From an uncultured Propionibacteriaceae bacterium (GTDB lineage Bacteria > Actinomycetota > Actinomycetes > Propionibacteriales > Propionibacteriaceae): DNA of 55,361 bases. Below, in pieces: positions 23,730 to 31,906 of the stretch (its first letter is position 1; each line of letters begins with the position of its first letter). The DNA lies in NCBI GenBank assembly GCA_937926975.1, contig CALBCJ010000037.1, forward strand, positions 1 through 55,361. The letters are read 5' to 3'. The position numbers and the translations under genes are program-made. Under the pieces are notes generated by a model. The model saw only the letters and a program-made list of their open reading frames with translations, did not search any database and was not told the DNA's origin.

Positions 23730-24396
23730 CCCGCTGCGCCAGATCGCGGACCTGGACCTGGACCGGGCCCGTCGCCGCGGCTACCCGGAGGCTGTGTACG
23801 GGGCCCACAAGACCCCCGACCAGCTGGCCGAGATCGCGCTGCAGCTAGGGAAGACATCAGGTCCGGTGATCTTCACCCGGATGGACCGGGAGCGGGCCCA
23901 GGCAGTGACCGAGGCGCTGCCGGGTGCCGTCTGGCACGACCAGGCCGGGCTGGTGACCTGGCCGGGTGAGCCGCCCGAGCCGAGCGGCGGGCTGGTCGTG
24001 GTGGCCTGCGCCGGCACCTCAGACCTGCCGGTCGCCGAAGAGGCCCGGCTGACCGCCCGCTACCTGGGGCGCCCGGCGGAGCTGGTGGTCGACGTCGGGG
24101 TGGCCGGGCTGCACCGGGTGCTCGGCAGGCTCGAGCTGCTCCGGAAGGCGGCCGCGATCGTCGTGGTGGCGGGGATGGACGGTGCCCTGCCGTCGGTGGT
24201 GGCCGGGCTGGTCGCCGTACCGGTCGTGGCCTGCCCGACCTCGGTCGGGTACGGGGCGTCACTGGGCGGGGTGGCGGCGCTGCTGTCGATGCTCAACGCC
24301 TGCTCGCCAGGGGTGGCGGTGGTGAACATCGACAACGGGTACGGGGCGGGCTACCTGGCCGCCCAGATCGCCGGACCGGAACCGGAGCAGCGGTGA
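23716..24396 (+). CDS. larB: Nickel pincer cofactor biosynthesis protein LarB
   Basis: This 226-residue AIR-carboxylase-like enzyme carboxylates and hydrolyses nicotinic acid adenine dinucleotide, the first step of the pathway. Motifs are YPEAVYGAHKTPDQL near residue 24, VVACAGTSDLPVAEEA near 95, and VVVAGMDGALPSVVAGL and CPTSVGYGASLGGVAALL in the C-terminal PurE-like half. It starts at a GTG inside the end of larE and overlaps the larC start. Confidence 0.93.
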   Translation: MPSADPLRQIADLDLDRARRRGYPEAVYGAHKTPDQLAEIALQLGKTSGPVIFTRMDRERAQAVTEALPGAVWHDQAGLVTWPGEPPEPSGGLVVVACAGTSDLPVAEEARLTARYLGRPAELVVDVGVAGLHRVLGRLELLRKAAAIVVVAGMDGALPSVVAGLVAVPVVACPTSVGYGASLGGVAALLSMLNACSPGVAVVNIDNGYGAGYLAAQIAGPEPEQR

Positions 24397-25943
24397 TGAT
24401 CTGCTGGCTGGACACGACCGCCGGGGTGGCGGGCGACATGCTGCTCGGGGCCCTGGTCGACGCTGGGGCACCGCTGGAGGCGGTCCAGGCCGCAGTCGAC
24501 CTGGTGGTGCCTGGGGCGGTCCGGCTGACCCGGCGCCCGGTCGTACGGCAGGGGCAGCGGGCCACCAAGGTCGAGGTGGAGGTGCTGGTCGACGACCCGC
24601 CGCACCGGACCTGGGCCTCGGTGCGGACCATGATCGAGCAGGCCGGGCTGTACCCCGAGACCGCGGAGCGGGCGCTGCGGGTGTTCCGGCTGCTGGCCGA
24701 GGCCGAGGGGCACGTCCACGGGACCGACCCGGAGCAGGTCCACTTCCACGAGGTCGGGGCGCTGGACGCGGTCGCCGACGTGGTCGGGGTGGCCGAGGCG
24801 GTCCGGCTGCTCGGCGTCGACGAGGTGGTCGGGACCGTGGTCGCAGTCGGCGAGGGGTCGGTCTGGGTCGCGCACGGGCTGATGCCGGTCCCGGTCCCGG
24901 CGGTGGCGCAGCTGGCGGTCGGCTGGCCGACCCGCGGCGGGGGGCTGCCGTACGGCGGTCAGCACGGCCACCAGCACGACCACGGTGGCCACTCCCACGA
25001 CGACAGGTACGGTCAGGGCGAGCACCACCACGATGAGCACGCCCACGGTGACCACCATGACCACGGTGCCGCCAGGCACCACGACCACGGGGCCCACGAG
25101 CACCACCACCACGACCATGGGGAGCACCATCACCACGACCACGGGGCCCACGCTGAGCACCACCACGGTCACCACGAGCACCAGACCGGCCTGCGGCCCG
25201 TGGGCGAGCTGGCCACCCCGACCGGGATGGCCCTGGTCCGGGCCCTAGCCCGGCGCTGGGGAGACCAGCCGGCGATGGTGACCCGGGCCGTCGGTGTCGG
25301 GGCCGGGACCAAGGACACCCCCGGGCGGCCGAACGTGGTCCGGGTGGTCCTGGGCGAGCCGGCTCCGGTGCAGGGGAGCGGCTCTGGAGCGCCGACCGGC
25401 GAGACCCGTACGGCTCAGGGGCTCGCCACGGCCGACAGCTCGCCGCCCGCGGCCGACCAGGCGCCGGCCGTCGTGACCGAGCTGGCCGCGAACGTCGACG
25501 ACCTGGACCCACGGCTGTGGCCTGGGGTGCTGGACCGGCTGCTCGCCGAGGGCGCCCTCGACGCCTGGCTGGTGCCGGTGACCATGAAGCGGGGCCGGCC
25601 CGGGCAGGTGCTGACCGTCCTGGCCCGCCCCCAGGACGCCGACCGGCTCAGCGAGGTGGTCTTCGCCACCACCAGCACGATCGGGGTCCGCCGTACGCAG
25701 CGGCTGGAGCGGCGGACCCTGGACCGCTGCTGGTTCCCGGTCGAGACGGCCGCGGGACAGGTCCGGGTCAAGGTCGCCCACCGCGACCGGGTCATCGTTC
25801 AGGCCACGCCGGAGTTCGCCGACGTGGTCGAGGCCGCCGCCCGGTCACGCCGGGAGCAGCGGGAGGTGCTGCGCCTGGCGGAGGCCGCCGCGGTCGGGGC
25901 CGGGCTGGTCGTCGGCGCCCGGCTCCCGGCAGCCAGCGGCTGA
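24393..25943 (+). CDS. larC: Nickel insertion protein LarC, unsplit, with His-rich insert
   Basis: This 516-residue CTP-dependent nickel insertase is encoded in one frame, whereas Lactiplantibacillus plantarum splits it into larC1/larC2 by frameshifting. The N-terminal domain (DTTAGVAGDMLLGAL ... VHFHEVGALDAVADV) is followed at residues ~185-262 by an insert with about 35 histidines. The C-terminal domain starts ELAANVDDLDPRLWPGVLDRLL. The insert probably binds or buffers nickel, as in other His-rich nickel chaperones; this is inference. The start is GTG 24393 or ATG 24396. No larA is in the window. Confidence 0.93.
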   Translation: MMICWLDTTAGVAGDMLLGALVDAGAPLEAVQAAVDLVVPGAVRLTRRPVVRQGQRATKVEVEVLVDDPPHRTWASVRTMIEQAGLYPETAERALRVFRLLAEAEGHVHGTDPEQVHFHEVGALDAVADVVGVAEAVRLLGVDEVVGTVVAVGEGSVWVAHGLMPVPVPAVAQLAVGWPTRGGGLPYGGQHGHQHDHGGHSHDDRYGQGEHHHDEHAHGDHHDHGAARHHDHGAHEHHHHDHGEHHHHDHGAHAEHHHGHHEHQTGLRPVGELATPTGMALVRALARRWGDQPAMVTRAVGVGAGTKDTPGRPNVVRVVLGEPAPVQGSGSGAPTGETRTAQGLATADSSPPAADQAPAVVTELAANVDDLDPRLWPGVLDRLLAEGALDAWLVPVTMKRGRPGQVLTVLARPQDADRLSEVVFATTSTIGVRRTQRLERRTLDRCWFPVETAAGQVRVKVAHRDRVIVQATPEFADVVEAAARSRREQREVLRLAEAAAVGAGLVVGARLPAASG

Positions 25944-25983
25944 CCCTGACCCCTGCTAGTCTGCTCAGACCCCAGGAGGTCTG

Positions 25984-26949
25984 ATGATGCTGACACCCCG
26001 ACCCGTACGCGGTCGCACCCGTACCCTCGTCCTCGGCCTCGTGCTGGCGCTGGCCCTCGCCGCCGGCGTCACCACAGCCCAGGCCCAGGCGGCCTGGCCG
26101 GGCCAGGTTCTGCGCGGTATCACGATCGAGTCGTCGACCGACAAGCCGACCGCCGAGGTCATCCAGGCGGTGGCGGCGCTGAGCAGCGACCCGACGGTGA
26201 GGCTGGTCCTCGACAAGGACGACACCCCCGAGGACTGGCGCGCGCTGGTGAACGGCCTGGACCCGCACGCCCAGATCATGATGCAGGTCCTCGACTCCAG
26301 CCAGATGAGGCTCCTCAGCGCCGACCAGGTCCGCCAGCGGACCCAGGCCTTCGTCGCCGCCTTCGGCCACCAGGTCGAGGTCTGGGAGATCGGCAACGAG
26401 CTCAACGGCGGGTGGGTGGGCTCCAGCCCGGCCGAGATCAACGCCAAGGTCGAGGCAGCGGCCCAGGTGGTCGAGGCGGCCGGCGGCCGGACCGCGATCA
26501 CCCTCAACTACTGGTCGTCCCACAGCTGCTACGGCCCGGACTGGGCCGAGACCCGCAGCTACGCCAGGACCATCCCGGACCAGGTGATGGCCAACCTCGA
26601 CCTGCTGCTGCTGTCGGTGTACGAGACCGCCTGCAGCCCGGCTCAGCACCCCACTGCGGACGAGCTGGCCGCGACCCTGGTCGACATCGGCACCGAGGCG
26701 CCCGGTGCCTCGCTGGGGATCGGCGAGATCGGCGCCCAGGGGCAGGACGACGGCGTCCCTGAGCCAGACCTGGCCGAGAAGCGCCGCGTCGCCCAGCGGT
26801 ACATGTCGATGCAGCCGACCTTGTCAGCACGTCTGGGCAAGCGCTTTGTGGGCGGCTGGTTCTGGTGGTACTTCGTACGGGACGCCGTCCCGTACGGTGC
26901 GCCGGGCTCGCTGTGGCCAGACCTGAACCGGCTCCTCGCCGGCCTCTAG
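25984..26949 (+). CDS. Secreted clan GH-A-like glycosidase
   Basis: This 321-residue protein has a signal peptide (TLVLGLVLALALAAGVTTAQA, cleavage likely near AQAQA) and a TIM-barrel-like core. The stretch VEVWEIGNELNGGW near residue 138 carries the N-E pair of the GH-A acid/base residue, and LGIGEIGAQGQDDGV near 243 could carry the nucleophile. GGWFWWYFVRDAVPYG follows. The substrate and GH family are not clear. AGGAGG lies 5 bases before the double ATG. Confidence 0.7.
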   Translation: MMLTPRPVRGRTRTLVLGLVLALALAAGVTTAQAQAAWPGQVLRGITIESSTDKPTAEVIQAVAALSSDPTVRLVLDKDDTPEDWRALVNGLDPHAQIMMQVLDSSQMRLLSADQVRQRTQAFVAAFGHQVEVWEIGNELNGGWVGSSPAEINAKVEAAAQVVEAAGGRTAITLNYWSSHSCYGPDWAETRSYARTIPDQVMANLDLLLLSVYETACSPAQHPTADELAATLVDIGTEAPGASLGIGEIGAQGQDDGVPEPDLAEKRRVAQRYMSMQPTLSARLGKRFVGGWFWWYFVRDAVPYGAPGSLWPDLNRLLAGL

Positions 26950-27141
26950 CTAGCCCCCGGCCTTGCGGCGGAACTGCCGCTTGCCGGCCGCGGCCTTGTG
27001 CGGGCCGCCGCTGACCTTGCTGCCGCCCTGGTGCTGCTCGCCGACGTGGACCCGGGCCTGCTTGGCTGCGAGCGCCTGCCGCATCGCCTCCTTGGGGTCG
27101 ACCTGCGTCTGCTCGACAGGGTCTGAAGGCTTGTCGCTCAT
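26950..27141 (-). CDS. DUF5302-type small protein
   Basis: This 63-residue basic protein has EAMRQALAAKQARVHVGEQH and ends GKRQFRRKAGG, the pattern of the actinobacterial DUF5302 family, whose function is unknown. The ATG at 27141 is chosen over a longer frame. Its stop abuts the stop of the convergent glycosidase gene. Confidence 0.75.
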   Translation of the reverse strand: MSDKPSDPVEQTQVDPKEAMRQALAAKQARVHVGEQHQGGSKVSGGPHKAAAGKRQFRRKAGG

Positions 27142-27238
27142 GTGCTCACTGTGCCAGCCCGAACCGGCCGAGCCAAGCTCATGCCCTGCAAGAAAAATCA
27201 CTCGCCCGAGACCTGCCGCCCTGGCTATGGTGACCGGC

Positions 27239-28000
27239 GTGAAGAAAACGACCCGACTCAACCAGATCCTGGCCATCGAGAAAGGGGTCAAGGCGACCTC
27301 CCACCGGGTGCTCGCCGACGCCTACCAGCAGCTGCAGAAGCCGGCCCCGCTGACCGGAATCCTGCGCACCTACCGGCCCCGCGACGACGAGGGGGAGCGG
27401 CTGCCGCAGGAGCGGACCGAGGTCAAGGTCCGGGTCAGCGAGGAGGTCGCCCAGGTCCGCAAGGCGCTGGGCCGGATGCTCGACGTCATGATCACCAAGG
27501 ACCGGGCCAACACCGCAGCCAAGGCGGACATTGTGGTCGCCGGGCGGGTGCTGGTCGCCGACGTTCCGGTCACCACGCTGCTGACCCTGGAGAAGCAGCT
27601 GGTCGACCTGCGGACCTTCGTCACCAAGCTGCCGGTCCTCGACATCGGCGAGCGCTGGTCGTACGACGACGACGCCGGGGCGTACGTGACCGACGCCCGG
27701 GAGACCACCCGCACCAAGAAAGTGCCCCGCAACCACGTCCTCGCCGAGGCCACCGACAAGCACCCGGCGCAGGTGCAGGTGTACCAGGAGGACGTGATCG
27801 TCGGGTACTGGACCACCCGGACCTACTCCGGCGCCATCCCCGGCGCCCAGCGGGCGGCGATGGTGGACCGGGTCGACGAGCTGCTCGCGGCCGTACGGAC
27901 CGCGCGCGAGGAGGCCAACGACATCGAGGTGACCGATGTGCAGTGCGGCGACGCTCTGCTGGGCTACCTGTTCGGCTCGGAGGTGATGTCTCCGCGCTGA
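27239..28000 (+). CDS. Conserved actinobacterial protein of unknown function
   Basis: This 253-residue soluble protein starts MKKTTRLNQILAIEKGVK and contains VLVADVPVTTLLTLEKQLVD, the strongly conserved TTRTKKVPRNHVLAEATDKH and DVIVGYWTTRTYSG. It resembles a family widespread in actinobacteria whose biochemical role I do not know. GTG 27239 is used; ATG 27227 is also in frame. The tRNA-like region follows immediately on the same strand. Confidence 0.7.
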   Translation: MKKTTRLNQILAIEKGVKATSHRVLADAYQQLQKPAPLTGILRTYRPRDDEGERLPQERTEVKVRVSEEVAQVRKALGRMLDVMITKDRANTAAKADIVVAGRVLVADVPVTTLLTLEKQLVDLRTFVTKLPVLDIGERWSYDDDAGAYVTDARETTRTKKVPRNHVLAEATDKHPAQVQVYQEDVIVGYWTTRTYSGAIPGAQRAAMVDRVDELLAAVRTAREEANDIEVTDVQCGDALLGYLFGSEVMSPR

Positions 28001-28007
28001 CCCTAGA

Positions 28008-28047
28008 CTCCCTGCTGGGCGCAGGGAGCCGGCACCCCCGTGCCGGC
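28008..28047 (+). other. Two back-to-back perfect hairpins
   Basis: CTCCCTGC-loop5-GCAGGGAG (28008-28028) is followed without a gap by GCCGGCAC-CCCC-GTGCCGGC (28028-28047); both are perfect 8-bp stems sharing one G. They lie between the stop at 28000 and the first tRNA-like unit. No T-run follows, so a processing or structural element is as likely as a terminator. Confidence 0.6.
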
Positions 28048-28072
28048 AAGGCTCATGGACAGACTCAAGCTG

Positions 28073-28165
28073 ATGCCCGACGTGACAGCGCAGGTTCGAC
28101 TCCTGCCCCCGGCACCACCGGCCGGGGTAGCCCAGGTGGAAGAGGCAGCGTGCGCGGCACTCATA
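28073..28165 (+). tRNA. Candidate permuted tRNA-like unit 1 (3' half before 5' half; CAU?)
   Basis: A canonical T-arm (GCAGG-TTCGACT-CCTGC, 28090-28106) is followed by acceptor 3' strand CCCCGGC, A, and encoded CCA (28107-28117). Only 3 bases later comes its exact complement GCCGGGG (28121-28127), then U8-A9 and a D-arm (GCC...GGC with GG in the loop, 28130-28146). No matching acceptor 5' strand lies upstream at normal distance. Joining 28121-28165 to 28073-28117 gives a cloverleaf with a CTCATA loop (anticodon CAU) on an irregular, over-long anticodon stem. The half order is seen directly; function and break points are inference. Confidence 0.5.
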
Positions 28166-28227
28166 TCCGTGAAGCTCTCGCCCAAGCTCAGAATCCACAG
28201 CCAAACCGGATCGACCGGCCGGGAGAC

Positions 28228-28309
28228 TGGCGGAGGAGTCGCGGGTTCAAATCCCGCCAGGCGCTCTGCGTGCGCCTGTGGTCCAGCGGAAGGGCACCCC
28301 GTCTTTTCA
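28228..28309 (+). tRNA. Candidate permuted tRNA-like unit 2 (3' half before 5' half; UUC?)
   Basis: T-arm GCGGG-TTCAAAT-CCCGC (28241-28257) is followed by acceptor 3' strand CAGGCGC (28258-28264). After a 7-base spacer comes the exact complement GCGCCTG (28272-28278), then U8-G9 and D-arm GTCC-AGCGGAA-GGGC (28281-28295). The anticodon loop would read TTTTCA, giving UUC (Glu), on stem CCCCGTC/GGCGGAG (one mismatch, one wobble) with variable loop GAGTC. CCA is not encoded. It repeats the unusual order of unit 1. Confidence 0.5.
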
Positions 28310-28311
28310 CA

Positions 28312-28347
28312 CTCAGCCCGGTCTCAACCGCCGCCGGGAAGGGCACT
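28312..28347 (+). other. Nested hairpin after the tRNA-like units
   Basis: CTCAG (28312-28316) pairs with CTGAG (28343-28347), and inside it CCCGG (28317-28321) pairs with CCGGG (28331-28335). This is a compact two-helix element directly downstream of unit 2. It may be part of a processing structure. Confidence 0.5.
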
Positions 28348-28388
28348 GAGCGGGATTCCGGACCACCTGTCATGGTGAGTCGGACCAA

Positions 28389-28415
28389 GGTCCCGGGGCA
28401 CGGGGTATGTGCCCC
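28389..28415 (+). terminator. Terminator closing the tRNA-like region
   Basis: A perfect 10-bp stem, CCCGGGGCAC / GTGCCCCGGG, with a 7-base loop is followed by a T/C-rich stretch. It lies about 100 bases before the GH38 start. Confidence 0.7.
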
Positions 28416-28516
28416 GGGGCCGTTCCGTCTTTGAGGGTGCGGGGCGGCAGGTCACCCGTACGGACTCCGTGACCGCGTGCGAGGATGGTGGCGCTCGTAC
28501 CGCGAACAGGAGCCTC

Positions 28517-31500
28517 ATGCACACGTCACTGTCGTCGTTGCCGACCCGGGTCGCCAGGGCTCACGGGCGGGTCAAGGCCGCGGTCTACTCCCACCGCACC
28601 CCGGCCCGGCTGGAGGCCCACCACCTGCCCGGCGAGCCGGTGCCGTTCGCCGAGGCCACCGCCGCCGACTTCACCCCGTTCAGCGTCGGCGAGCCCTGGG
28701 GCAAGGGCTGGTCCACCAGCTGGTTCAAGGTCTCCGCCACGCTGCCCGCCGACGCCGAGGGCCGCTGGGAGCTGGTCGTCGACCCGGGCTTCTCCAGCGA
28801 CAGCACCGGCTTTCAGGCCGAGGCCCTGGCCTGGACCACTGAAGGGCGGGTCATCAAGGGCATTCACCCCGACAACCGGTACCTTCCGGTGCCGGGCGAG
28901 ATCCGCCCCGGCGACACCTGGACCCTGTATCTGGAGGCCGCCTCCAACCCGGCCATCCACCACCCCGGCCAGACCGCGTACTCCGACCTCGACACCACCC
29001 CGCCGAACCCGATCTACAGCTTTCGCTGCTGCGACCTGGCCCGCCTCGAAGAAGAGGTCTTCGCCCTCGACCTCGACCTCGCGGTGCTCAACGAGCTGCA
29101 GGGTGAGCTGCCCGCCGGCAGCCCCCGCAAGGCCCAGATCCTGACCGGGCTGGCCCGGGCCCTCGACGAGCTCGACCTGCGCAGCGACCAGGGCATCATC
29201 GCCACCGCCGCAGCCGCCCGGGCCGTTCTGGCGCCGCTGCTGGCCCAGCCGGCCCACGCCGGCGAGCACCAGGTCTCCGCCGTCGGGCACGCCCACATCG
29301 ACTCCGCCTGGCTGTGGCCGCTGCGCGAGACCGTACGCAAGTGCGCCCGCTCCTTCGCCAACGTCACCCAGCTCGCCGAGGACTACCCGGACGCGGTCTT
29401 CGCCTGCTCCCAGATGGTCCAGTACGCCTGGGTCCGGGACCGCTACCCCGACCTGTGGGAGCGGGTCCGGGCCGCCGTCGCCGCCGGCAGCTTCGTCCCA
29501 GTCGGCGGGATGTGGGTCGAGTGCGACGGCAACCTCCCTGGTGGAGAGGCGATGGTGCGCCAGCTCACGTACGGCAAGCGGCTGCTCGCCGACGAGCTCG
29601 GGGTCACCACCCGCGGCGTCTGGCTGCCCGACACCTTCGGCTACTCCGGGGCCCTGCCGCAGATCTGCCGGCTGGCCGAGTCGGACTGGTTCATGAGCCA
29701 GAAGATGAGCTGGAACGCCACCAACGTCTTCCCTCACCACACCTTCTGGTGGGAGGGCATCGACGGCTCCCGGGTCTTCACCCACTTCCCGCCGTCCGAC
29801 ACGTACAACTCCGGCGTGTACGGAGGCGAGGTCCACCGCTGCGCCGCGAGCTTCAAGGACTCCGGCCCGGCCAACCGCTCCCTGCTGGCCTTCGGCTGGG
29901 GCGACGGGGGCGGCGGCCCGACCCGGGAGATGATCGAGCGCGCCCGGCGGCTGGCCGACCTGGAAGGCTCCCCGAAGGTCACCATCGAGCCCCCCGACGC
30001 CTTCTTCGCCAAGGCCCAGGCCGAGTACCCGCAGGCCCCGGTCTGGGTCGGCGAGATGTACCTGGAGTTCCACCGCGGCACGTACACGACCCACGTCGCC
30101 AACAAGCAGGGCAACCGGCGCTGCGAGCACCTGCTGGTGGAGGCCGAGATGTGGTGGGCCAGCGCCGCGCTGCAGACCGGGGCCGACTACCCGTACGACG
30201 AGATCGACCAGATCTGGCGCGAGGTGCTGCTGGAGCAGTTCCACGACATCCTGCCCGGCTCGTCGATCCGCTGGGTGCACCGGGAGTCGAAGGAGCACTA
30301 CGCCGACCTGGTGAACCGGCTGGAGGCCCTCATCGGCCGGGCCCTGGAGGCGCTGGCGGGCGGCAGCCCCGCGGCGGCCCCGGCCGGCCCGGTGCTGGCG
30401 AACCCGGCCCCGCACCCCCGCCACGGGGTCCCGGCCTTCGGCGCCGGGGTCGCCCGGCTGCCCGAGCCGGCGCCGGTGGTGGCCGCCGCCGGCACGTACA
30501 CCCTCGACAACGGGCTGCTCCGGGTGACTGTCGCCGCCGACGGCACGGTCTCGTCGGTCGTCGACCTGGCCTGCGGGCGCGAGCTGGTCCCGGCCGGGGC
30601 CCGGGCGAACCTGCTGCAGCTGCACCCCGACCACCCCAACCAGTACGAGGCGTGGGACCTCGACGACTTCTACCGCAACCGGGCCGAGGACCTCACCGGG
30701 CTCGACGAGATCCGGGCCGAGGCCGACGAAGTCGTCGTGACCAGGTCGTTTGAGCAGTCCCGGGTGACCCAGCGGCTGCGGCTGGAGCCCGGCGAGCCGC
30801 GGCTCGACATCCGGACCGAGGTCGACTGGCACCAGCGCGAGCGGCTGCTGAAGCTCGCCTTCCCGCTCGACCTGCACGCGGTCGAGGCCCGCAGCGAGAT
30901 CCAGTTCGGCTACGTCACCCGGCCCACCCACCAGAACACCACCTGGGACGCGGCGAAGTTCGAGACCGCCGCCCAGCGCTGGGTGCACGTCAGCGAGGGC
31001 TCGTACGGGGTGGCGGTGCTGAACCGCGGCACGTACGGCCACGACATCTCCCACCCGGCCCAGGGCGAGTCCCGCGGCGGGCTGCCGACCACCGTACGGC
31101 TGTCGCTGGTCCGCGGCCCGCTGTACCCTGATCCCCGCGCTGACGAGGGCCAGCACGTCTTCGAGACCTCGCTGCTGGTCGGCAGCACCGCCGACGCCAC
31201 CCGCCACGGGTACGCGCTGGCGCTGCCGGAGCGCCCGGTCCCCGGCGCCGGCTGGCAGCCGCTGGTCACCTCCTCCAACCCGGACGTGGTGGTCTCCGCG
31301 GTGAAGCTCGCCGACGACCGCAGCGGCGACCTGGTGGTCCGCATGTACGAGTCGGCGGGCGGTCGGGCGGTCACCGACCTGCACCTCGGCGTCGACGCCT
31401 CCGACATCCAGGTGGTGAACCTGCTGGAGCGCACCGACGGGGTCAGCGAGACCCTGGCCACCCTGGAGCCCGTCGACGGCGGCGTACGGGTGCAGCTCAA

Positions 31501-31537
31501 GCCGTTCCAGATCGTGACCGTCCGGGTTCGGGGATAA
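28517..31537 (+). CDS. Alpha-mannosidase, glycoside hydrolase family 38
   Basis: This 1006-residue enzyme should cleave alpha-mannosides with a zinc-dependent retaining mechanism. The GH38 zinc motif is GHAHIDSAWLWPLRE near residue 257. The nucleophile Asp is in GVWLPDTFGYSGALPQI near 372, with FGWGDGGGGPTREM near 460 and FHDILPGSSIRWVH near 580. The N-terminal ~240 residues and the C-terminal beta domains match the long bacterial/vacuolar type. No signal peptide, so cytoplasmic. GGAG precedes the ATG at 28517 by a few bases. The next two small genes follow in the same direction. Confidence 0.93.
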   Translation: MHTSLSSLPTRVARAHGRVKAAVYSHRTPARLEAHHLPGEPVPFAEATAADFTPFSVGEPWGKGWSTSWFKVSATLPADAEGRWELVVDPGFSSDSTGFQAEALAWTTEGRVIKGIHPDNRYLPVPGEIRPGDTWTLYLEAASNPAIHHPGQTAYSDLDTTPPNPIYSFRCCDLARLEEEVFALDLDLAVLNELQGELPAGSPRKAQILTGLARALDELDLRSDQGIIATAAAARAVLAPLLAQPAHAGEHQVSAVGHAHIDSAWLWPLRETVRKCARSFANVTQLAEDYPDAVFACSQMVQYAWVRDRYPDLWERVRAAVAAGSFVPVGGMWVECDGNLPGGEAMVRQLTYGKRLLADELGVTTRGVWLPDTFGYSGALPQICRLAESDWFMSQKMSWNATNVFPHHTFWWEGIDGSRVFTHFPPSDTYNSGVYGGEVHRCAASFKDSGPANRSLLAFGWGDGGGGPTREMIERARRLADLEGSPKVTIEPPDAFFAKAQAEYPQAPVWVGEMYLEFHRGTYTTHVANKQGNRRCEHLLVEAEMWWASAALQTGADYPYDEIDQIWREVLLEQFHDILPGSSIRWVHRESKEHYADLVNRLEALIGRALEALAGGSPAAAPAGPVLANPAPHPRHGVPAFGAGVARLPEPAPVVAAAGTYTLDNGLLRVTVAADGTVSSVVDLACGRELVPAGARANLLQLHPDHPNQYEAWDLDDFYRNRAEDLTGLDEIRAEADEVVVTRSFEQSRVTQRLRLEPGEPRLDIRTEVDWHQRERLLKLAFPLDLHAVEARSEIQFGYVTRPTHQNTTWDAAKFETAAQRWVHVSEGSYGVAVLNRGTYGHDISHPAQGESRGGLPTTVRLSLVRGPLYPDPRADEGQHVFETSLLVGSTADATRHGYALALPERPVPGAGWQPLVTSSNPDVVVSAVKLADDRSGDLVVRMYESAGGRAVTDLHLGVDASDIQVVNLLERTDGVSETLATLEPVDGGVRVQLKPFQIVTVRVRG

Positions 31538-31545
31538 TTGAGCCC

Positions 31546-31863
31546 ATGATCTTCATCGTGGTGAAGTTTCCGGTGAAGCCGGAGTGCGCGGACGGCTTCC
31601 TGGACGAGGTCCGGCCGTTCACGGAGGCGACCCGGGCGGAGCCGGGGAACAAGTGGTTCGAGTGGTCGCGCAGTGTGGACGACCCCAACCAGCTCGTGCT
31701 GGTTGAGGCCTTCGACGACGACGCAGCCGAGGCCCATGTCGGCTCGAAGCACTTCCAGCAGGCGATGGAGACGATCCGGCCGCTGCTGACCCGGACGCCG
31801 CAGATCATCTCGCGCCGGGTCGAGGGCGACGACTGGGACCTGATGGGCGAGCTCCAGGTCTGA
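31546..31863 (+). CDS. ABM-type monooxygenase family protein
   Basis: This 105-residue protein has a dimeric alpha+beta barrel (antibiotic biosynthesis monooxygenase/quinol monooxygenase-like) pattern: FIVVKFPVKPECADGFLDEV, NKWFEWSRSVDDPNQLVLVE and HVGSKHFQQAMETI. It starts 8 bases after the mannosidase stop and may be co-transcribed. Substrate unknown. Confidence 0.78.
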   Translation: MIFIVVKFPVKPECADGFLDEVRPFTEATRAEPGNKWFEWSRSVDDPNQLVLVEAFDDDAAEAHVGSKHFQQAMETIRPLLTRTPQIISRRVEGDDWDLMGELQV

Positions 31864-31906
31864 GACCAGGGCTTGAACCAGAACTACCCGACCTGGAGGT
31901 GAAGCG

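Noticed and set aside
28042..28117. A normal-order tRNA covering the first T-arm
   Set aside because: GCCGGCA at 28042 pairs with only 5 of 7 acceptor bases, no D-stem partner follows, and no anticodon loop with U33 sits on a paired stem.
28060..28240. A complete group I intron
   Set aside because: Some strings resemble core elements, but the P7 and P3 pairings cannot both be built and the available length is far below the usual 200 or more bases.
28409..28516. N-terminal extension of the alpha-mannosidase
   Set aside because: The extra 36 residues overlap the terminator at 28389-28415, and GGAG points to the ATG at 28517.
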